DNA of 9,827 bases from positions 1 to 9,827 of the forward strand of contig JAKSDN010001476.1 in the NCBI GenBank assembly GCA_022360075.1, in the 5' to 3' direction. The translations under genes and the position numbers were made by a program. The stretch comes from Kiloniellales bacterium. Lineage in GTDB: Bacteria > Pseudomonadota > Alphaproteobacteria > Kiloniellales > JAKSDN01. Position 1 is the first letter of the stretch. Each line of letters starts with the position of its first letter. Below are positions 6,214-9,827 of the stretch, piece after piece. The notes under the pieces are model-generated. The model ran no database searches. It was given only the letters and a program-made list of their open reading frames with translations, and was not told the origin of the DNA.

Positions 6214-7560
6214 ATGTCGGAGCGGACATCGACGACGAACACCTATCTTCTGGTGCCGATCGTGCTGATCGCGGTGCTGTTGTCGACGGCCGCCATCCGG
6301 GGGCCGCACCTTGTCTCACTATCCGGCTTCGGCAGTGCCATCATCGTCGCTGCACCGCTCACGCTTGCGACCTATGCGCTGATGGCCTTGGCCGTGGCTG
6401 GCCGGGGAACGGTCGACCTTGCCGTCGGTCCACTGCTTGCGTTCATCAACGTGGCGATCGTCAAGCTCAACATGCTGGACCTGGTCACAGGTCCGTTCGG
6501 CGTGTTCGTCGTCGCGCTCGGGCTCGGCGTTCTCTATCAGTTGTTCTTCGCCGTTGTGGTGATTTGGGTACGGGTTCAGCCGATCATCGTTGCCCTGTCA
6601 GGATTTCTGGCGCTGTCCGGCATCAATCTGGTCATCCTTCCGCGTCCCGGCGGGATCGCTCCGGAGTGGATGGGAAGCTGGGGGCTCGGAACCACGATCT
6701 TCTCGCCAGTTCTGCTGATCGTCTTGATCGCGACCGCCGGGTGGCTCCTTTTTACCCTGACCCCGTTCTACAGCAACCTGCGGATGATGGGCTACGACGA
6801 GCGGGCGGCCTGGACCAGCGGCGTAAGAGTCAACCTCGTCCGTATCGGCGCCCACGTCATCGCCGGACTGTTCGTCGGGCTCGGCGCGATCTGCTACACG
6901 GCGTTGATCGCGTCCGGAGATCCGACCCAGGGTACGACGATGACCTTGACCGCCGTCACCGCGCTCGTACTTGGCGGCGTCAGCCTGGCCGGCGGTCGCG
7001 GCGGCGTGACGGGAGCGCTGCTCGGGGCTGTCAACCTCTACTTGATCGGTTACGTCCTCTCGACGCTCAACTTCGGCGCCGTCCAGGCCTTCGTCACACA
7101 GATGAGTTACGGGGTCATTCTGGTCCTGTCGCTGCTCCTGACCTTGTTGGTGCCGATCGTCGGACGGCATATCTCGTTCATTTCACCTTGGGGCGCGTTC
7201 CTCGTTCTCTCCACCGTCGTGGTCGGAATCCTGCTGCAGGTCGCGACCTCGGCGATCTATCTCCCGCCCGACGGGCTCGCAGCGGCCCCGGCGGCCGATT
7301 TGGCCACGCGGTATTTGTTGGTCGCGCCCGCGGGGTCCGACATCGCCATGCCACAGTTCTCGTTCCTGCAGAAGACCGCGTTCGCCGTCGTCGTCGCGGC
7401 GGCCGCGGTGACCCTGGCCGTACGACTGATGAGCGTGGAGGCAAGCCGCACCCGCCTCGGCCTGTTCGGCTACGGTTTGCTCGCGGCTCTCGTCATTGGC
7501 CTCTTCCTGTTGGTGATGGTGCAGAGCGAGGCCACGGTGCTCGGGAGGGATGAGCCATGA
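6214..7560 (+). CDS. ABC transporter permease, RbsC-like (BPD_transp_2), with C-terminal membrane extension
   Basis: This 448-residue inner-membrane permease forms the channel with the next gene's product. Family marks: GRGTVDLAVGPLLAF (63-77), equivalent to the GxIDLSVG region; QPIIVALSGFLALSGI (122-137); the cytoplasmic coupling segment GYDERAAWTSGVRVN (193-207), matching the G-x-N-xx-AA-xx-SGI motif that contacts the ATPase; and ALVLGGVSLAGGRGG (250-264). Core helices end near residue 316, where ordinary RbsC-type proteins stop. Here about 130 further residues add roughly three hydrophobic segments (about 326-348, 387-405, 416-436) separated by an Ala/Pro-rich stretch. Its stop overlaps the second permease start as ATGA, implying translational coupling and heterodimer formation. 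Substrate class is not readable. ATG 6214 has only a weak G-rich ribosome site. Confidence 0.9.
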   Translation: MSERTSTTNTYLLVPIVLIAVLLSTAAIRGPHLVSLSGFGSAIIVAAPLTLATYALMALAVAGRGTVDLAVGPLLAFINVAIVKLNMLDLVTGPFGVFVVALGLGVLYQLFFAVVVIWVRVQPIIVALSGFLALSGINLVILPRPGGIAPEWMGSWGLGTTIFSPVLLIVLIATAGWLLFTLTPFYSNLRMMGYDERAAWTSGVRVNLVRIGAHVIAGLFVGLGAICYTALIASGDPTQGTTMTLTAVTALVLGGVSLAGGRGGVTGALLGAVNLYLIGYVLSTLNFGAVQAFVTQMSYGVILVLSLLLTLLVPIVGRHISFISPWGAFLVLSTVVVGILLQVATSAIYLPPDGLAAAPAADLATRYLLVAPAGSDIAMPQFSFLQKTAFAVVVAAAAVTLAVRLMSVEASRTRLGLFGYGLLAALVIGLFLLVMVQSEATVLGRDEP

Positions 7561-8993
7561 CGGAAGAAGCGCGGCCCACCGTGCGCGAACCGCGGATGCA
7601 GCTTATTCCCATTCCGCGCTCGACGTTCATCATCTGGGTGAACCTGGCCGTGACCCTGGTCGTGGCCGCCATAGGGTTCGGGGTTGGCTTCAGCCAGGGG
7701 CTTGCGGCGCAGGACGTGATCGTCTCCACGGTGATTTCGGTCGCCGTGCTGCTCTGGCTGCTCAACTACGTCGCCGTCATCTTCGAAACCCGTAGCGCCG
7801 AGCACAAAGCCGCCGTTGCCGCGGTCGGCGACCCGGCGACGCGACCCCATTCGGGCGCGGTCGGCGCGTGGCGGTCGAACCGCGCGATGATCATATCGAT
7901 GGGCTTGCTGCTGCTTGCCTACCTGATCGTGACAGCATCGGTGGAGTCGTTCCGAACCGTGACCAATTTGATCGCTTTCCTGGTGCTGGAAGCGATCTTG
8001 CTGTTCGCATTCAAAGTGTCCGGCTATTTCGCGCACGGACGCAGTGCCTTCATCGGACTGATCGTGCTTGCCGCGTTGGTGGTCGTGTCGTCGTTCACCA
8101 TCGATGGTTTCCTCTCGGGGCCGAACATCAAGGCCATCCTGCTGTTCGCGTCGTTCCTCGGTATCGCGTGCGTTGGTCAGACGCTGGTCGCCCTGATGGG
8201 CGGACTCGATTTGTCGATCCCCTTCGTCATCGGTGCGGCGAATATCGGGCTGCTGTTCCTGATTGGCCTCGGCGTGCCGTCCTACGTCGCCTTCGGATTC
8301 GTCCTCGTAATCGGGGGGCTTATCGGCTTGGTGAACGGGATCCTCAGTTTCAAGCTTCAGGGGCAGGCGCTGATCTTGACGCTTGGCATGGGGTTCGGCG
8401 TCGCCGGGCTGGTGCAAATCCTGACCTCGATCGGTTCGGCCTTCGGTGGAAACGTGTTCGGGACGGTGCCGCCCTGGCTTCAGAACCTAGCGGCGATGAA
8501 CGGAGAAACCTTCGGTCTGGCGTTTCCGCCCACCATCCTGATCTGGATCCTTCTTGCCGCGGTCATCATCATTGGCATGCGATATTCGGCTTACGGACGC
8601 TACGTCTACGGCCTCGGCGGGAATCGGCAATCGGCCAAGCTCATTGGCGTGTCCGAATTCAAGTACTGGACTCTCGCCTACACCATATCCGGCGTGTTCG
8701 CCGCCTTGACGGGCTCCTTGTTGCTTGGCTGGTCGGGGGGCGGATTCATCGGCGTCGGCGATCCCTACCTGTTCACCACGCTGGCGGCCGTCGTCATCGG
8801 CGGTACGTCGCTGCTTGGCGGTTACGGCGGATACGGATTCACCGTCATCGGGGTCTTGGTTCTCCAGGTTCTGAGTTCGTTCCTGATCGGGATCGGCCTG
8901 AAGTACGAGTGGCAGCAGTTCATCTTCGGCCTGTTGATCTTGCCCATGGTCGCGCTTTACGGACGATCGCCACACATCAGAGCTCAAGTATAG
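7557..8993 (+). CDS. ABC transporter permease, RbsC-like (BPD_transp_2), with N-terminal membrane extension
   Basis: This 478-residue inner-membrane permease is the second half of the transport channel. The canonical RbsC-like core lies at about 185-470: GQTLVALMGGLDLSIPFVIG (207-226), FKLQGQALILTLGMG (265-279), coupling segment GRYVYGLGGNRQSAKLIGV (347-365), and AVVIGGTSLLGGYGG (411-425). Ahead of it are about 180 extra residues. Two hydrophobic helices (about 24-46 and 55-76) are followed by a polar cytoplasmic linker (about 77-108, charged and Ala/Gly/Pro-rich) and more helices (about 111-128, 134-152 and 163-180). It starts inside the stop of the preceding permease (4-base ATGA overlap) and ends only 9 bases before the rhodopsin-like gene. 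Extra helices at the opposite ends of the two permeases may pack together or bind the adjacent membrane protein; that is inference. Confidence 0.9.
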   Translation: MTEEARPTVREPRMQLIPIPRSTFIIWVNLAVTLVVAAIGFGVGFSQGLAAQDVIVSTVISVAVLLWLLNYVAVIFETRSAEHKAAVAAVGDPATRPHSGAVGAWRSNRAMIISMGLLLLAYLIVTASVESFRTVTNLIAFLVLEAILLFAFKVSGYFAHGRSAFIGLIVLAALVVVSSFTIDGFLSGPNIKAILLFASFLGIACVGQTLVALMGGLDLSIPFVIGAANIGLLFLIGLGVPSYVAFGFVLVIGGLIGLVNGILSFKLQGQALILTLGMGFGVAGLVQILTSIGSAFGGNVFGTVPPWLQNLAAMNGETFGLAFPPTILIWILLAAVIIIGMRYSAYGRYVYGLGGNRQSAKLIGVSEFKYWTLAYTISGVFAALTGSLLLGWSGGGFIGVGDPYLFTTLAAVVIGGTSLLGGYGGYGFTVIGVLVLQVLSSFLIGIGLKYEWQQFIFGLLILPMVALYGRSPHIRAQV

Positions 8994-9002
8994 GGGGAGG
9001 AC

Positions 9003-9692
9003 ATGTTCGGAGTGCTCTTTACCACGCAGGACGTCGTCAGCAGCACTTTTGCGGCTGCCGTTCTGGCGACCTTCTCCACAGCCGTCCTGTGTCTCGTCGG
9101 TATGAGCTGGTCGAACGAGAAGTGGCGCGTCCCGGTGGCGATGGTGGGCGTCGCGGCACTGGCATCTTCGCTGCACTACGCCGGAGCCGCGACCTTGTGG
9201 CTCCAGGAGCAGGGGGCGAGCGGGGGTGTTCGATTCGCGGCCTGGTTTACGGTGCACCCCTTGCAGGTCGCGGCCATGTACTTCTTCGTACGCGCGCTGG
9301 CCAATGCGCCGATCGGCATCTTTTGGCGCATCACTGCCGCCGCCCTGCTGATGGTTTTCTCGCGCTACCTGGGCGATGCCGGCTTCTTCAATCCAACGCT
9401 GGGCGTCCTGCTTTCCATCGGCTTTTGGCTCTACATTCTGGGTGAACTGTACTTCGGCGCGATGGCCGACGTCGTTCGCAAGGAGAGTCGCGCCGTGCGG
9501 CTAGGATACTTCTGGATCCGCCTCATCATGACGGTCGGCTGGGCCATATATCCCATCCTTCACTTCGTCGACGTGGTGATAGGGACGGGGCAGGCGGCGG
9601 GCGTCGTCGCGCTTTACACACTTTTCGATCTGATCAACCTCATCACGCCGTCCCTGATCGTCTTGGCCGTCGCCGGCCAAGAGCGTCACTGA
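9003..9692 (+). CDS. microbial-rhodopsin homologue lacking the retinal-binding lysine
   Basis: This 229-residue protein has seven predicted helices and belongs to the proteorhodopsin/bacteriorhodopsin family. Matches: helix B SSLHYAG with His58 at the proteorhodopsin His75 position; helix C R77-F-A-A-W81 and HPLQ (85-88); FSRYLGDAG (119-127), as in proteorhodopsin FGYMGEAG; FWLYILGELY (141-150); helix F GWAIYP (179-184); and helix G YTLFDLIN (205-212). The Schiff-base lysine position is Leu213 (codon CTC at 9639). The counterion Asp is Ala80, and the donor Glu position (11 residues on) is Ala91, while helix G Asp209 and Arg77 remain. The only lysines, K40 and K160, lie at helix ends or in loops. 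Covalent retinal binding and proton pumping are therefore not expected. A very strong GGGGGAGG sits just after the upstream permease stop (8991-8993), so it is co-expressed with the transporter. Ligand and function are unknown. Confidence 0.85.
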   Translation: MFGVLFTTQDVVSSTFAAAVLATFSTAVLCLVGMSWSNEKWRVPVAMVGVAALASSLHYAGAATLWLQEQGASGGVRFAAWFTVHPLQVAAMYFFVRALANAPIGIFWRITAAALLMVFSRYLGDAGFFNPTLGVLLSIGFWLYILGELYFGAMADVVRKESRAVRLGYFWIRLIMTVGWAIYPILHFVDVVIGTGQAAGVVALYTLFDLINLITPSLIVLAVAGQERH

Positions 9693-9744
9693 GCTGAGAC
9701 CAACGAAAACCTACGGGGCGCTCGCCTGAGGAAAGGACACGACA

Positions 9745-9827
9745 ATGACAGGTGCTGACGCTATCGCAATTATCATCCTGTTGACGATTCTGATCGCTGT
9801 CGGGGTTTACCTGCTGCATTGGCTTTA
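9745..9827 (+). CDS. start of a membrane-anchored protein, possibly flotillin/SPFH family (truncated by window end)
   Basis: ATG 9745 follows GAGGAAAGG (9729-9737) and opens 27 codons to the window edge: MTGADAIAIIILLTILIAVG and VYLLHWL. This is a short polar start and one strongly hydrophobic helix ending in LLHWL. The N-terminal hairpin or helix with a '...VYLLxWLYRR' exit resembles bacterial flotillin-like SPFH proteins as I remember them, but 27 residues cannot prove the family. It lies 52 bases after the rhodopsin-like gene with no terminator between, so it probably belongs to the same operon. Confidence 0.5.
   Translation, partial: MTGADAIAIIILLTILIAVGVYLLHWL

Noticed and set aside
7470..8417. 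315-codon open frame on the - strand
   Set aside because: Antisense to the permeases. The composition is highly charged (Asp, Glu, Gln, His, Arg) from hydrophobic codons read in reverse, and no start context was seen.
7868..9445. 525-codon open frame on the + strand in another frame
   Set aside because: Overlaps the second permease and the rhodopsin homologue. Its translation is Arg-rich and without motifs, while the overlapped frames have clear families and ribosome sites.
9639..9641. Missing lysine as a sequencing error
   Set aside because: CTC would need all three bases changed to give AAA or AAG, the surrounding helix G frame is intact, and the counterion and donor positions are also substituted.
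1..9827. CRISPR array, tRNA or rRNA genes
   Set aside because: No regularly spaced direct repeats and no recognisable tRNA or rRNA sequence on either strand.

Overview
The window comes from a GC-rich proteobacterium, probably an alphaproteobacterium. That guess rests on codon use, GC content and protein style, because no taxonomic marker gene is present. All credible genes lie on the + strand. The 5' quarter looks damaged. At 1-760 there is the C-terminal part of a LysR-type regulator whose frame is broken at a run of C. It is followed directly by a decayed C-terminal remnant of an IS110-family transposase (about 788-1012) and a 200-base AT-richer leader (1052-1252).

From 1253 to the window end runs a tightly packed, probably single operon. 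In order it encodes: a periplasmic sugar-type binding protein (1253-2446); a dual ABC ATPase fused at its C terminus to a PEBP (YbhB/YbcL, Raf-kinase-inhibitor-like) domain (2543-4759); a small SCP2-like putative lipid-binding protein (4791-5195); an alpha/beta hydrolase (5210-6148); two RbsC-like permeases overlapping by 4 bases (6214-7560, 7557-8993); a seven-helix microbial-rhodopsin homologue (9003-9692); and the first 27 codons of another membrane-anchored protein that may be a flotillin/SPFH protein (9745 onward). Two perfect GC-rich hairpins sit in the gaps after the binding-protein gene and after the hydrolase gene. Neither has a proper U tract, so they look like expression-tuning or mRNA-processing elements rather than full terminators.

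The main discovery is the rhodopsin homologue. The family framework is clear: helix C R..W..P, helix D/E GDAG and W.Y..GEL, helix F GWAIYP, helix G D..N. However, the retinal-binding lysine is Leu213, and the counterion and proton-donor positions are Ala80 and Ala91. It therefore cannot form the normal retinal Schiff base or pump protons in the known way. It sits in an ABC-importer operon that also carries a PEBP domain, an SCP2-like protein and a hydrolase, all compatible with small hydrophobic or ester ligands. My inference is an uptake, processing and membrane-sensing system for a hydrophobic or amphipathic compound, with the lysine-less rhodopsin as a non-photochemical or non-covalent ligand-binding membrane component. 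The substrate cannot be read from the sequence.
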